Shown here: one piece after another, positions 33,797-42,231 of the stretch
Numbering within the stretch: the first letter of the stretch is position 1
Layout: each line of letters opens with the position of its first letter
Source: Pseudomonas sp. 21
GTDB taxonomy: Bacteria; Pseudomonadota; Gammaproteobacteria; Pseudomonadales; Pseudomonadaceae
Length of the DNA: 42,246 nt
Reading direction: 5' to 3'
Assembly (NCBI RefSeq): GCF_000955805.1
Contig: NZ_JYOA01000002.1
Location: forward strand, 1 to 42,246
The notes under the pieces: model-generated
What the model saw: only the letters and a program-made list of their open reading frames with translations
The model's database searches: none
Told to the model about the DNA's origin: nothing
Made by a program: the position numbers and the translations under genes

Positions 33797-35143
33797 TCAG
33801 AGGAAGATGAACTTCGCCACGAAGATGGCGCACAGCGCGTACAGGCTGATGGTCACGTCCTTGTGGCGGCCGGTGAAGACCTTCATCGCCACGTAGGTCA
33901 CGAAGCCCAGCGCGATGCCGTCGGCGACCGAGAAGGTCAGCGGCATCATGATCACGGTGACGATCGCCGGGATGGTCTCGGTGTGCTCGTTCCAGTCGAT
34001 GTGGGCCATGCCGCCCATCATCAGCATCGCCACATAGATCAGCGCGCCGGCGGTGGCGTAGGCGGGGATCATGCCGGCCAGCGGGGCGAAGAACATGGCC
34101 GCGACGAACAGCACGCCGACCACCACGGCGGTCAGGCCGGTACGGCCGCCGGCGGCGACGCCCGCGGCGCTTTCCACGTAGCTGGTCACCGGCGGCACGC
34201 CGAGCACGGCACCGAAGGCGCTGGAGGTGCTGTCGGCCTTCATCGCTTTCGACAGGTTCTCGATGCGACCGTCTTCGCGTACCAGGTGCGCGCGTTGCGC
34301 GACGCCCATCAGGGTGCCGGCGGTGTCGAACATGTGCACGAAGAGGAAGGCCAGGATCACGCTGATCATGGTCACGTTGAACGCGCCGGAGATATCCATC
34401 GCCAGGAAGGTCGGCGCCAGGCTCGGGGGCATGGAGAACACGCCGCCGAACTGGACGATGCCCAGGGCGATGCCGGCCACGGTGACGGTGAGGATGCTGA
34501 TCAGGATGCCGCCGAACACGCGGCGGTATTCCAGTACGGCGATCATCAGGAAGCAGATGGCGGCGAGCAGCGGGCCGGGGCTGGTCAGGTCACCCAGGTG
34601 GACCAGGGTGGCTGGGCTGGCGACCACGATGCCGGCGGTCTTCAGGCCGATCAGCCCGAGGAACAGGCCGACGCCGGCGCCCATGGCGAAGCGCAGGCTG
34701 ACCGGAATGCTGTTGAGCAGCCATTCGCGGATGCGCGAGAAAGTCAGGATCATGAAGGCGATGCCGGAGATGAACACCGCGCCCAGCGCGATCTCCCAGC
34801 TGTAGTTCATGGTCTTGACCACGGTGTAGGTGAAGAAGGCGTTGAGGCCCATGCCCGGCGCCAGGCCCACCGGCCAGTTGGCATACAGGCCCATGAGGAA
34901 GCAGCCCAGCGCGGCGGCCAGGCAGGTAGCCACGAAGGCGGCGCCGTGGTCGATGCCGGCGTCGGCCATGATGTTGGGGTTGACGAAGATGATGTACGCC
35001 ATGGTGATGAAGGTCGTGAGACCCGCGGCGAGTTCGGTCTTCACGGTGGTGCCATGCTGGCTGAGCTTGAACAGGCGTTCGAGCAGGCCGGTGGCGGGGG
35101 GACTGGATGCAAAGGATTGTTGTTCTTGTTTGGTGCTTTCCAC
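33797..35143 (-). CDS. AzgA-family purine-base permease (adenine/guanine/hypoxanthine)
   Basis: 448 residues from GTG 35143, preceded by AGGAG 7 nt upstream; a TTG five codons earlier is less likely. About 13 membrane helices. Family motifs are TELAAGLTTFITMAYIIFVNP, GLAPGMGLNAFFTY, FLFVHMFDTAGTLMGVA and VPPVTSYVESAAGVAAGGRTG, as in E. coli AdeP/GhxP/PurP-like carriers and Bacillus PbuG/PbuO. It imports purine bases by proton symport. The promoter (TTGAAC, 16 nt, CATAAT) has a regulon operator variant in its spacer, so it should be co-regulated with urate catabolism. No xanthine dehydrogenase genes are in the window. Confidence 0.93.
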   Translation of the reverse strand: MESTKQEQQSFASSPPATGLLERLFKLSQHGTTVKTELAAGLTTFITMAYIIFVNPNIMADAGIDHGAAFVATCLAAALGCFLMGLYANWPVGLAPGMGLNAFFTYTVVKTMNYSWEIALGAVFISGIAFMILTFSRIREWLLNSIPVSLRFAMGAGVGLFLGLIGLKTAGIVVASPATLVHLGDLTSPGPLLAAICFLMIAVLEYRRVFGGILISILTVTVAGIALGIVQFGGVFSMPPSLAPTFLAMDISGAFNVTMISVILAFLFVHMFDTAGTLMGVAQRAHLVREDGRIENLSKAMKADSTSSAFGAVLGVPPVTSYVESAAGVAAGGRTGLTAVVVGVLFVAAMFFAPLAGMIPAYATAGALIYVAMLMMGGMAHIDWNEHTETIPAIVTVIMMPLTFSVADGIALGFVTYVAMKVFTGRHKDVTISLYALCAIFVAKFIFL

Positions 35144-35270
35144 AGCGGTACTCCTCAACGCTCTTGTTGTTGGTCCCTTGCCGTCGGCTGGTTCACCTGC
35201 GTCCCTTGCGCTAACGGAAAGAGTTGTGAGGGTGTGAATGTTGACCTTTGGGTCAGGAAGTCACGCCGCG

Positions 35271-35298
35271 ATTATGCAGTTGTGTACAAAAAGTTCAA
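35271..35298 (-). promoter_or_regulatory. azgA promoter with purine-regulon operator 4 in its spacer
   Basis: Minus strand: TTGAAC (35298-35293), 16-nt spacer, CATAAT (35276-35271). TTGTGTACAA (35280-35289), one base from the palindrome of operators 1-3, fills the spacer. Confidence 0.7.
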
Positions 35299-35400
35299 AT
35301 AATGTTTAGTGTCTTGCCGAAAGATTTTTACAAGCAAAGCGTCGGAATGGTCGCACGCTGACCTTCACCAAGCTCCGGTGCCGTGCGGCCTTGGGCTTGA

Positions 35401-35417
35401 TCGCGAGTCGCTCGCGA
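35401..35417. other. Small inverted repeat upstream of gntR
   Basis: TCGCGAG-TCG-CTCGCGA has perfect 7-bp arms about 35 nt upstream of operator 5. It could be a second protein site or a chance palindrome. The rest of the 35144-35538 gap holds two promoters and operators 4 and 5 only. Confidence 0.35.
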
Positions 35418-35439
35418 CGGCTGCACGATAGTGGCCACT

Positions 35440-35449
35440 TTGTGTACAC
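35440..35449. promoter_or_regulatory. Purine-regulon operator 5, at the gntR promoter
   Basis: TTGTGTACAC has the exact palindromic core GTGTACAC and includes the -10-like TACACT (35445-35450). This is consistent with autoregulation of the GntR gene. Confidence 0.6.
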
Positions 35450-35538
35450 TGTGCCCCACGCCTGGCCCGCGGCCAGCTTCACTCATGCCCCCACGGATTT
35501 CGCGCCGGTTCAACCCGGCTGAGCAGGGTTCGACTCCG

Positions 35539-36315
35539 ATGACCGACCAGTTGCAACAGATCAGGAAGCAGCCGCGCAATGGCAAGGCGCGCAGCGGCAC
35601 TCAGGACGAGATCGTCTACGCGCACATCTTCGACGCCATCCTCGAACAGCGCCTGGCGCCCGGCACCAAGCTGAGCGAAGAGGCCCTCGGCGAAATCTTT
35701 GGCGTCAGCCGCACCATCATCCGTCGCGCCCTGTCGCGCCTGGCCCACGAACAGGTCGTCCTGCTGCGCCCCAACCGTGGCGCCGTGGTGGCCAGCCCGA
35801 GCATCGACGAAGCCCGGCAGATTCTCTTCGCCCGCCGCACCGTCGAGCGCGCGATCACCGAGTTGGCCGTGGACAACGCCAGCAGCGATACCCTCGCCGA
35901 ACTGCGCGACATGGTGAAACAGGAGCAATCCAGCTTCGCCCGCGGTGACCGTGGCGCCGGCATCCGCCTTTCCGGCGAGTTCCACCTCAAGCTCGCCGAA
36001 ATGGCGAAGAATGCCCCGCTGGTGGTGTTCCAGCGCAGCCTGGTGTCGCAGACCTCGCTGATCATCGCCCAGTACGAAAGCGGTGGCCGCTCGCACTGCT
36101 CGTTCGACGAGCACAACGAGATCCTCGACGCCATCGAGAAGGGCGACAAGGAAAAGGCCGTGACCCTGATGATGCACCACATGGCGCACATCGACGACAA
36201 GCTGAACCTGGACGTGGACGGCGCCTCCGGCGACCTGCACGCGGTGTTCTCGCACCTGCTGGCCGGCAAGAAGAAGCCGCGCCGCAGCAAGGCCGACGCC
36301 GACTCGGCGGCCTGA
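35539..36315 (+). CDS. GntR-family regulator, FCD subfamily (purine catabolism)
   Basis: 258 residues from ATG 35539; an upstream in-frame ATG exists but the added stretch lacks homologous character. The winged helix (about 22-85) includes LAPGTKLSEEALGEIFGVSRTIIRRALSR-type sequence and RPNRGAVVASP. The FCD domain (about 95-230) has the metal/ligand His and Asp residues in SGEFHLKLAEMAKN and FDEHNEILDAIEKGD, plus MMHHMAHID. FCD regulators bind palindromes with GT...AC cores, matching TTGTRTACAM at five promoters here. It is the probable pathway repressor, with a urate-pathway metabolite as inducer. Recalled counterpart: PA1520. Confidence 0.9.
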   Translation: MTDQLQQIRKQPRNGKARSGTQDEIVYAHIFDAILEQRLAPGTKLSEEALGEIFGVSRTIIRRALSRLAHEQVVLLRPNRGAVVASPSIDEARQILFARRTVERAITELAVDNASSDTLAELRDMVKQEQSSFARGDRGAGIRLSGEFHLKLAEMAKNAPLVVFQRSLVSQTSLIIAQYESGGRSHCSFDEHNEILDAIEKGDKEKAVTLMMHHMAHIDDKLNLDVDGASGDLHAVFSHLLAGKKKPRRSKADADSAA

Positions 36316-36325
36316 TCGCCGAGCC

Positions 36326-36360
36326 AGAAAAAAGCCCCGCATCTGCGGGGCTTTTTCTTT
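36326..36360 (+). terminator. Terminator after gntR
   Basis: AAAAAAGCCCCGC-ATCT-GCGGGGCTTTTT followed by CTTTTT, 13 nt after the stop. Confidence 0.92.
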
Positions 36361-36383
36361 TTCGAGGGCAGGATAGTCACTCC

Positions 36384-36433
36384 CTGTAGGAGCGGGCCAC
36401 GCCCGCGATCGCGCCCACGGGGCGCTCCTACAG
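36384..36433. repeat. REP element overlapping the end of the efflux lipoprotein gene
   Basis: CTGTAGGAGCGGGCCACGCC...GGGGCGCTCCTACAG belongs to the same class as 14984. Read on the minus strand its right end CTGTAG encodes the last Leu codon and the stop of the efflux gene. Confidence 0.88.
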
Positions 36434-37870
36434 GTTCTGCGCGCGCTCTTCGGCCTGCTGCCAGCCGCCACCCAGGGACTTGTAGAGCAGCACCAGCGTG
36501 GTCACCACGGCTTCGCGGCTGCGCACCTGCTGTTCCTCGGTGGCCAGCAGTTCGCGCTGGGCGCTGAGTACGTTGAGGAAGTCCACCGCGCCGGCCTTGT
36601 ACTGCTCGCGGGCGTTGGCCAGGGCAGTGCGGCCATGCTCGGCGGCGCTGTCCAGGCTGGCCAGGCGGCGCTGGTCGGCGGCGTAGTCGGTGAGCGCGTC
36701 GTCCACTTCCCTCCAGGCATTGAGCACGGTGCGGCGGTAGGCGATGGCCGATTCCTGCTGCTGGGCCTCGCGCAGGGCGAGCATGCCCTTCAGTCGGCCG
36801 CCCTCGAAGATCGGCAACGACAGGCTCGGGCCGATGCCGAAGGTGCGGCTGTTCCAGTCGCCGAAGCCGGACAGTTGCAGCGCCTGGAAACCGAAGCTGC
36901 CGTTGAGGCTGATGCGCGGATAGAAATCCGCCCTGGCCACGCCGATGCTGGCGGTGGCTGCATGCAACGTGGCTTCGGCACGGCGGATATCCGGACGACG
37001 CTGGGCCAGTTCCGAGGGCAGGCCGACTGGCACGCCACGGGGCGGCTGCGGCACGGGTTTGGCCTGGGCGAGCTCAGCTTGCAGCGCGCCAGGCGCTTCG
37101 CCGAGCAGGTAGCCCAGGGCGTTGATCAGTCGCGCCTGGCGCTTCTGGCTGTCGGGCAGGCGCGCTTCGATGCTGGCGACCTGGGTCAGCGCCTCGGCCA
37201 CATCCAGTTCGGTGGCGACGCCATCGGCGCGGCGCAGGCGGGTCAGCTCCAGGCTGCGCTGGGCGATCTCCAGATTGCTGCGGATGATCGCTTCCAGGTC
37301 CTGTTCGGCGCGCAGTTGCAGGTAGTTGCGTGCGGTCTCGGCGAGTACCGAGACGAGCACGTCGCGGCGGCCTTCCTCGGTGGCCTGCACGTTGGCGTCG
37401 GCGGCTTCCAGTTCGCGGCGCACGCGGCCCCAGAAGTCCAGCTCCCAGGACAGGTCGAAGCCGCCATCGAGCTGGTTGAAGTTGTCCTTGCCCGCCTTGC
37501 CGGACGGATCGCTCAGGCCGACTTCGCTGTTGCGCTTGCGCTGGTAGCCCAGGCCCGCGCCGACGTTGGGCACGGCATCGCCGCCCAGTGCCTGGCGGAT
37601 CGCCCGGCTCTGCTGCAGGCGCGCATCGGCTTCGCGCAGGTCGAGGTTGGCATTTGCCACGCGGCGTTGCAGGTCATCCAGTTGCGGGTCGCCCAGCAGA
37701 GTCCACCACTGCGCTTCCAGCGGGGCGTTGAGCGCCTGGCTCGGCGCCTGGCCGCGCTGGGCCGACCAGTCCACCGAGTCGGCATCTTTCGGGCGCTGGA
37801 AGTCCGGGCCGACACTGCAGGCGCCGAGCGCGAGCAGAGCCAGGAACAGAGAGGTGCGGGTGGCGATCAT
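36428..37870 (-). CDS. Outer-membrane efflux lipoprotein (NodT/OprM family)
   Basis: 480 residues. The signal ends in lipobox LGAC (Cys18), giving a mature N-terminus CSVGPDFQRP typical of NodT-family trimeric channels. Two repeated OEP domains follow, with the conserved segments QWWTLLGDPQLDDL, FDLSWELDFWGRVRRELEAA, VPVGLPSELAQRRPDIRRAEA and LYKSLGGGW near the end. It forms the outer-membrane exit duct for the EmrA/EmrB-like pair. ATG 37870 overlaps the stop of the adaptor gene by 4 nt. The stop codon comes from a REP element but the family-conserved LGGGW end is intact. Confidence 0.94.
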   Translation of the reverse strand: MIATRTSLFLALLALGACSVGPDFQRPKDADSVDWSAQRGQAPSQALNAPLEAQWWTLLGDPQLDDLQRRVANANLDLREADARLQQSRAIRQALGGDAVPNVGAGLGYQRKRNSEVGLSDPSGKAGKDNFNQLDGGFDLSWELDFWGRVRRELEAADANVQATEEGRRDVLVSVLAETARNYLQLRAEQDLEAIIRSNLEIAQRSLELTRLRRADGVATELDVAEALTQVASIEARLPDSQKRQARLINALGYLLGEAPGALQAELAQAKPVPQPPRGVPVGLPSELAQRRPDIRRAEATLHAATASIGVARADFYPRISLNGSFGFQALQLSGFGDWNSRTFGIGPSLSLPIFEGGRLKGMLALREAQQQESAIAYRRTVLNAWREVDDALTDYAADQRRLASLDSAAEHGRTALANAREQYKAGAVDFLNVLSAQRELLATEEQQVRSREAVVTTLVLLYKSLGGGWQQAEERAQNL

Positions 37871-38934
37871 TGCACGGCCACCTGCTGCTCTTTCGCTGCG
37901 TGCTTGCCGGTGTCGATCCGCGCGATCACCGACATGCCCACGCGCAGCTTGTCGCGCAGCGGCTGGTCGGCGTCGAGGACGATCTTCACCGGGATGCGCT
38001 GGACGATCTTGGTGAAGTTGCCGGTGGCGTTGTCCGGGGCGATGGGCGCGAAGCTCAGGCCGGTGGCCGGGGCGATGCTGTCGACGTGGCCGCGCAGCTT
38101 CTCGCCGGGGAAGGTGTCGATACTGATCTCGACCATCTGGCCGGGCTGTACATCGGTGAGCTGGGTTTCCTGGAAGTTGCCGACCACATAGGCGTCCTGC
38201 AGCGGCACCACCGCCAGCAGCGCATTGCCCGGCGTGGTGTAGGCGCCGACGCGCACGGCGCGGCGGCCGACCATGCCGTCGAAGGGCGCGCGGATCTCGG
38301 TGTACGACAGGTTGAGTTGCGCCTGCTGCAACTGCGCCTGCCCACGCTTCAGCGCGCCGAGCGCTTCGGCCTGCTGTGCCAGCAGCACGTCGAGCTGCTT
38401 GCGAGCGGCGAGGGCGGCGGCCTTGTTCTTGTCCAGCACGGCCTTCGCCGAGTCGACGTGCGAGCGTGCCTGCTGGGCGTTCTGCAGCGTGCCGGCGCCC
38501 TGAGTGGCGAGGTGCTGGTAGCGATTGAGTTCCTGTGTGGCGAAGGTCAGTGCGGCCTGGTCGGCTTGTACCTGGGCGGTGGTCTGGGCGATCACTGCCT
38601 GCTGGCGCTCCAGGTCAGCGGCAACGTGGTGATGACGCGCCTCGGCGGCCAGCACATCGGCTTCGGCGGCATCCAGCGCAGCGCGATAGTCGCGGGCGTC
38701 GATGCGCGCCAGGACCTGCCCGGCCTTCACCGACTGGTTGTCTTCCACCAGCACTTCCTCGATGAAACCGGCGACTTTTGGCGCCACCAGGGTGAAGTCC
38801 GCGTGGATGTAGGCGTCGTCGGTGCTCTGCTCACGGCTCGGCCCGAGCAGGCGCAGCAGCAGGTAGACGACAAGGGCGAGCAGCAGCACGGCAACCAGGG
38901 CCAGACTGCCGCGACGGGAGCTGAGTTTCGACAT
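37867..38934 (-). CDS. EmrA/HlyD-family membrane fusion protein
   Basis: 355 residues. One N-terminal membrane helix (about 11-30), then the biotinyl-lipoyl half-motif (DDAYIHADFTLVAPKVAGFIEEVLVEDNQ begins at about 39). A long Ala/Gln/Leu coiled-coil hairpin (about 82-215) follows, then the second lipoyl half (LSYTEIRAPFDGMVGRRAV) and beta-barrel. It bridges the inner-membrane carrier and the outer-membrane channel. It is 15 nt downstream of the carrier gene and overlaps the channel gene by 4 nt, so the three proteins are made as a unit. Confidence 0.94.
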   Translation of the reverse strand: MSKLSSRRGSLALVAVLLLALVVYLLLRLLGPSREQSTDDAYIHADFTLVAPKVAGFIEEVLVEDNQSVKAGQVLARIDARDYRAALDAAEADVLAAEARHHHVAADLERQQAVIAQTTAQVQADQAALTFATQELNRYQHLATQGAGTLQNAQQARSHVDSAKAVLDKNKAAALAARKQLDVLLAQQAEALGALKRGQAQLQQAQLNLSYTEIRAPFDGMVGRRAVRVGAYTTPGNALLAVVPLQDAYVVGNFQETQLTDVQPGQMVEISIDTFPGEKLRGHVDSIAPATGLSFAPIAPDNATGNFTKIVQRIPVKIVLDADQPLRDKLRVGMSVIARIDTGKHAAKEQQVAVQ

Positions 38935-38949
38935 GGGCAGACCTTTGAA

Positions 38950-40533
38950 TCAGTGGTTGGGGATGACAGGGCGCGGCGGATAGACCCGCAGCGGCATCAG
39001 CGGAATCAGGACGAGCAGGGCGGCGGCCAGCCAGGACATCGCCAGCAGCGTGTCGGAGGCGGCGAGCACGCCGGCCTGGCCGCGTACCTGGCCGGCCAGG
39101 CGGCCGACGTTTTCGGCGCCGCCCAGTTGCTCCAGGCGCAGGCCGAGGGCTTGCGAGGCGTTGCCCAGGTGATCGACCAGGCGGTTGGAGTGGTAGTGCT
39201 CGCGCCAGGTCATCAGGAGCGACACCACGGCGCTGCCGAGCACCGCCGAGAAGCCGCGCACGCTGTTGAACCAGGCCGAGGCAAACGGCCCCTCGATGGG
39301 CGCGACAACGCTGGTGGCGGACATCAGCAGCGGCACGATGGCCATCGGCTGGCCGATGATCTGCAACGCCAGCAGGGCGTAGAAGTTCTCTCGCGTCCAC
39401 TCGCTGGTGAGCTGGCTCATGCCGAAGGCCGACAGCCCGCACAGGCTGATGCCGATGGCCAGCACCCAGCGGCAATCCACCCGCGGGATGTTGCACAGTG
39501 CAGCGACCAGCGGCAGCGAGACCAGTTGCGGCAGCGCTACCAGCAGTGCCATGGGTGCCGATTGCAGCGGGCGATAGCCGTGGGCGGAGGCGAGGTAGGA
39601 CGCCGGCACGCCGGAGCAGGCTCCGAGTACCACCAGCACGCCGGCGAGGGTGATCAGCGAGTGGGTGAAGTTGCGCCGCTTGAGGATGTCCAGGCGGAAG
39701 AACGGCAGAGGATGCGTCCACTCGTTGACGAAGAACGCCGCCAGCAGCCCCGCGCCGCCGATCACCAGCAGGGTGATCAGGTCCGACTCGAACCAGTCCA
39801 GGCGCTCGCCCTGCAAGAGGCCGATTACCAGCATCAGGATGCCCGGCAGGCCGAGTGCAAGGCCGATGGTGTCGAACTGGCGCAAGCGCTCCAGGCGTAG
39901 CGGGTCCTGCGGGATGCCCCAGGCGACGGCGGCCAGCGCCACGGCGCAGAGCGGGATGACCTGCCAGAACACCCACTGCCAGCCGACGAACTCGGTCCAC
40001 AGCGCCGCCAGCGGCATGCCCAGGTTGGGCGCGAAGGTGGCGGTCAGCGCATAGGCGCCCAGGCCGTAGAGCTTGATGCCCGGCGGCAGGAAGCGCAGCG
40101 CCACGGTCATCAGCATCGGCGGCATGCAGCCGCCGGCGAAGCCTTGCAGCAGGCGCAACAGGTAGAGCGTCTCGACGTTCGGCGCGAACGGGCAGAGCAG
40201 CGCGAGCAGGGCAAAGCAGGCGATGGCACCGAGGGTAAAACGGCGCAGCGACACGGTGACCGAGAACCAGGGCGCGAAGGCCATGGCGGCGACCTGCGCC
40301 GCCGAATACAGGGCGATCAGCCAGGTGCCTTCGTCGTGACCGATGGACAGCGCGCCGCGCACGTCGGTCATGGCCAGGTCGGTGACCTTCTCGTTGAGGC
40401 CGGCGCTGAGGGAGGCGATCAGTACGCCGATCATGCCGACCACGATGCGCAGGCCGAATGGCTGGGCAACGGCTGGCGTGGCGCGCTTGGCCGGTTGCGA
40501 AGTGGCGGCGGAAATCGGGGCGAGCGCGGTCAT
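38950..40533 (-). CDS. EmrB-type MFS drug/proton antiporter (DHA2, 14 helices)
   Basis: 527 residues from ATG 40533, with GGAGG 7 nt upstream. About 14 membrane helices starting at residue 28. It shows DHA2-like segments such as DVRGALSIGHDEGTWLIALY, the helix-5 region FAPNLGMPLAALW, and LRLLQGFAGGCMPPML. It expels toxic organic compounds or aromatic acids using proton force, through the EmrA-like adaptor and the OM channel. First gene of the three-gene operon. A TTTTCA-17-TAGACT promoter and a LysR-type palindrome lie upstream. The exported compound is unknown. Confidence 0.93.
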   Translation of the reverse strand: MTALAPISAATSQPAKRATPAVAQPFGLRIVVGMIGVLIASLSAGLNEKVTDLAMTDVRGALSIGHDEGTWLIALYSAAQVAAMAFAPWFSVTVSLRRFTLGAIACFALLALLCPFAPNVETLYLLRLLQGFAGGCMPPMLMTVALRFLPPGIKLYGLGAYALTATFAPNLGMPLAALWTEFVGWQWVFWQVIPLCAVALAAVAWGIPQDPLRLERLRQFDTIGLALGLPGILMLVIGLLQGERLDWFESDLITLLVIGGAGLLAAFFVNEWTHPLPFFRLDILKRRNFTHSLITLAGVLVVLGACSGVPASYLASAHGYRPLQSAPMALLVALPQLVSLPLVAALCNIPRVDCRWVLAIGISLCGLSAFGMSQLTSEWTRENFYALLALQIIGQPMAIVPLLMSATSVVAPIEGPFASAWFNSVRGFSAVLGSAVVSLLMTWREHYHSNRLVDHLGNASQALGLRLEQLGGAENVGRLAGQVRGQAGVLAASDTLLAMSWLAAALLVLIPLMPLRVYPPRPVIPNH

Positions 40534-40619
40534 GGCCGGCCTCCACGGGGGTGGCCGATGCCGCCGCCGGTGGGCGGTACGGTGCAAGGCATAGGAATCA
40601 ACTCGGGTATTTGCGACCG

Positions 40620-40648
40620 AGTCTAGGGAAGGGCGTGAGTTGTGAAAA
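40620..40648 (-). promoter_or_regulatory. Promoter of the efflux operon
   Basis: Minus strand: TTTTCA (40648-40643), 17-nt spacer, TAGACT (40625-40620). This would give a start near 40613. Confidence 0.5.
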
Positions 40649-40665
40649 TTGAAATGATTGCAGCT

Positions 40666-40690
40666 AATCAGTGCGTCTGATGCACTGATT
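40666..40690. promoter_or_regulatory. LysR-type binding site
   Basis: AATCAGTGC and GCACTGATT form perfect 9-bp arms around a 7-nt spacer and contain T-N11-A. The centre (40678) is about 65 nt upstream of the predicted efflux start, the usual LysR recognition position. No T-run follows, so a lysR terminator is less likely. Confidence 0.7.
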
Positions 40691-40696
40691 GAGCGA

Positions 40697-41620
40697 TCAG
40701 CTCAGCAGGCCGGAGCTTTCCCGCAATTCGATGCAGACGCGCTTCACCGTCTGGCGCAGCCAGCTGTGTGCGGGGTCGTTGTCGAAGCGCGGGTGCCAGG
40801 CCTGCAGGATCACCACGGATTTCAGCGGCAGCGGGATGTCGAACTGGCGCAGGGCGAAGCCCAGGCGGTCCAGGCGCCACAGCGAATGCTCGGCGATGGG
40901 CAGCACCAGGTCGGATTCCAGCAGGGCGAAGATCGAGGAGTGGAAGGTCGGCGCGGTCAGGCGGATTTCCCGGTGCAGGCCGAGGTTCGCCAGTTCCTCG
41001 TCGATCGGCCCGATGGCCCGGCCGCGCCGCGACACGCTGATCTGCGGGAAGGAGGCGAAGCGCTCCGGGGTGATCTCGTCGTCGAAGATCGGGTGGTCGC
41101 GCCGCGCCAGGCCGACGAAGCTGGTGGTGAACAGGGTCTGCGTGCGGATTTCCGGCTCCAGGGTCGAGGTGGCGCCGATGTAGAGGTCGATGCGGTTCTG
41201 CCGCAGGGCTTCGTCGTCGAAGTCGGCTTCCGGGGCGATGCGCAGGCTGCAGCGCGGCGCCTCGTCCTTCATCACCGCCAGCATGCGCGAGGCGAAACCG
41301 CCCACCAGTACGTTGTTGGAGCGCAGCACGAAGCAGCGTTCGAGCTGGTCCATGCGCAGGTTTTCCTTGGCGTTGAACAGGCGCATGGCGTGTTCCACCA
41401 GGTCGCTGACTTCCTCGCGCAACTGCAGGGCGCGAGGTGTCGGCACCAGGTTGCGCCCGGCGCGGACCATGATCGGGTCGCCCACCGCTTCACGAATGCG
41501 CGACAGGGTGCGGCTCATGGCGGGTGCACTGAGGTGCATGCGTCGCGCCGCACCGACCACGCTGCCTTCTTCGAGCAGGATGTTGAGGGCGACCAGCAGG
41601 TTGAGATCGGGCAGGGCCAT
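40697..41620 (-). CDS. LysR-family regulator of the efflux operon
   Basis: 307 residues. The N-terminal winged helix (about 5-64) includes LNLLVALNILLEEGSVVGAARR and LSAPAMSRTLSRIREAVGDPIMVRAG. The effector domain (about 90-300) has FVLRSNNVLVGGF, DLYIGATSTLEPEIRT and LALSRRDH-like VGLARRDHPIFDDE. The NodD/LeuO-like subgroup fits. It lies 163 nt upstream of the efflux carrier gene in the same direction, unlike the more common divergent arrangement. Candidate activator through the palindrome in that gap. Effector unknown. Confidence 0.93.
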   Translation of the reverse strand: MALPDLNLLVALNILLEEGSVVGAARRMHLSAPAMSRTLSRIREAVGDPIMVRAGRNLVPTPRALQLREEVSDLVEHAMRLFNAKENLRMDQLERCFVLRSNNVLVGGFASRMLAVMKDEAPRCSLRIAPEADFDDEALRQNRIDLYIGATSTLEPEIRTQTLFTTSFVGLARRDHPIFDDEITPERFASFPQISVSRRGRAIGPIDEELANLGLHREIRLTAPTFHSSIFALLESDLVLPIAEHSLWRLDRLGFALRQFDIPLPLKSVVILQAWHPRFDNDPAHSWLRQTVKRVCIELRESSGLLS

Positions 41621-41785
41621 GGTGACTCCGAAGACGGTGGTGCGGTGCTATTCATGTTCCATTGCGAAGGGCTCGCTGGGCAAGCGTGCGTTTCGTGCAA
41701 TGGTTCATTACGTCTGGCGTGCCTTTACGGTCCGGCGCGCGCCCCGAAGAATGGCGGCGGATTTCGTTTCATGAAGGAGAAAGGC

Positions 41786-42208
41786 ATGTTCAAACGGATA
41801 CTGCTGGCCGTCGACGGTTCGGCGCAGTCGCCTCGGATCATTGCCAGTGCCGCCGAGCTGGCGCTGTGCAGCGATGCGGTGGTGCATGTGGTCTGCGCCG
41901 TGGACCGCGCCTTCGCCATGCCGCGCCAGGATGCGCTGGAGTACCCGCCGGCCGAGCAGGAGCAGCACGAGGCCCAGGCGCTGGTGGATGACGCCGTGGT
42001 GCAGTTGCAGCCGTGCGTTGCGACGGGAGCGGTGGTGGCCGGTGATCCGGCGCGGGCGATCCTGCGCGAGGCGGAGCGCCTGGAATGCGACCTGATCGTG
42101 ATCGGGCACCGGCATCTGGGGCGCATCGAACGCTTGCTCGATCCGTCGGTGGGGCAGCGGGTGATCGAGCGGGCGCCGTGCCCGGTGCTGGTGGAGGTAC
42201 GGGAGTAG
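41786..42208 (+). CDS. Universal stress protein (UspA family)
   Basis: 140 residues, single Usp domain. The start MFKRILLAVDGSAQS holds the conserved Asp of the nucleotide site. The ATP-binding pattern of UspFG-type proteins (G-x2-G-x9-G-S/T) is only partly met: VIGHRHLGRIERLLDPSVGQRVIERAPCPVLV has His where most have Gly and Asp-Pro in place of Gly-Ser, so ATP binding is uncertain. AAGGAG lies 7 nt before the ATG. It is divergent from the LysR gene with a 165-nt gap. Role: survival under general stress, inferred from family. Confidence 0.9.
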   Translation: MFKRILLAVDGSAQSPRIIASAAELALCSDAVVHVVCAVDRAFAMPRQDALEYPPAEQEQHEAQALVDDAVVQLQPCVATGAVVAGDPARAILREAERLECDLIVIGHRHLGRIERLLDPSVGQRVIERAPCPVLVEVRE

Positions 42209-42231
42209 AGTGCCTGTTGGCTCGGTGGCGT

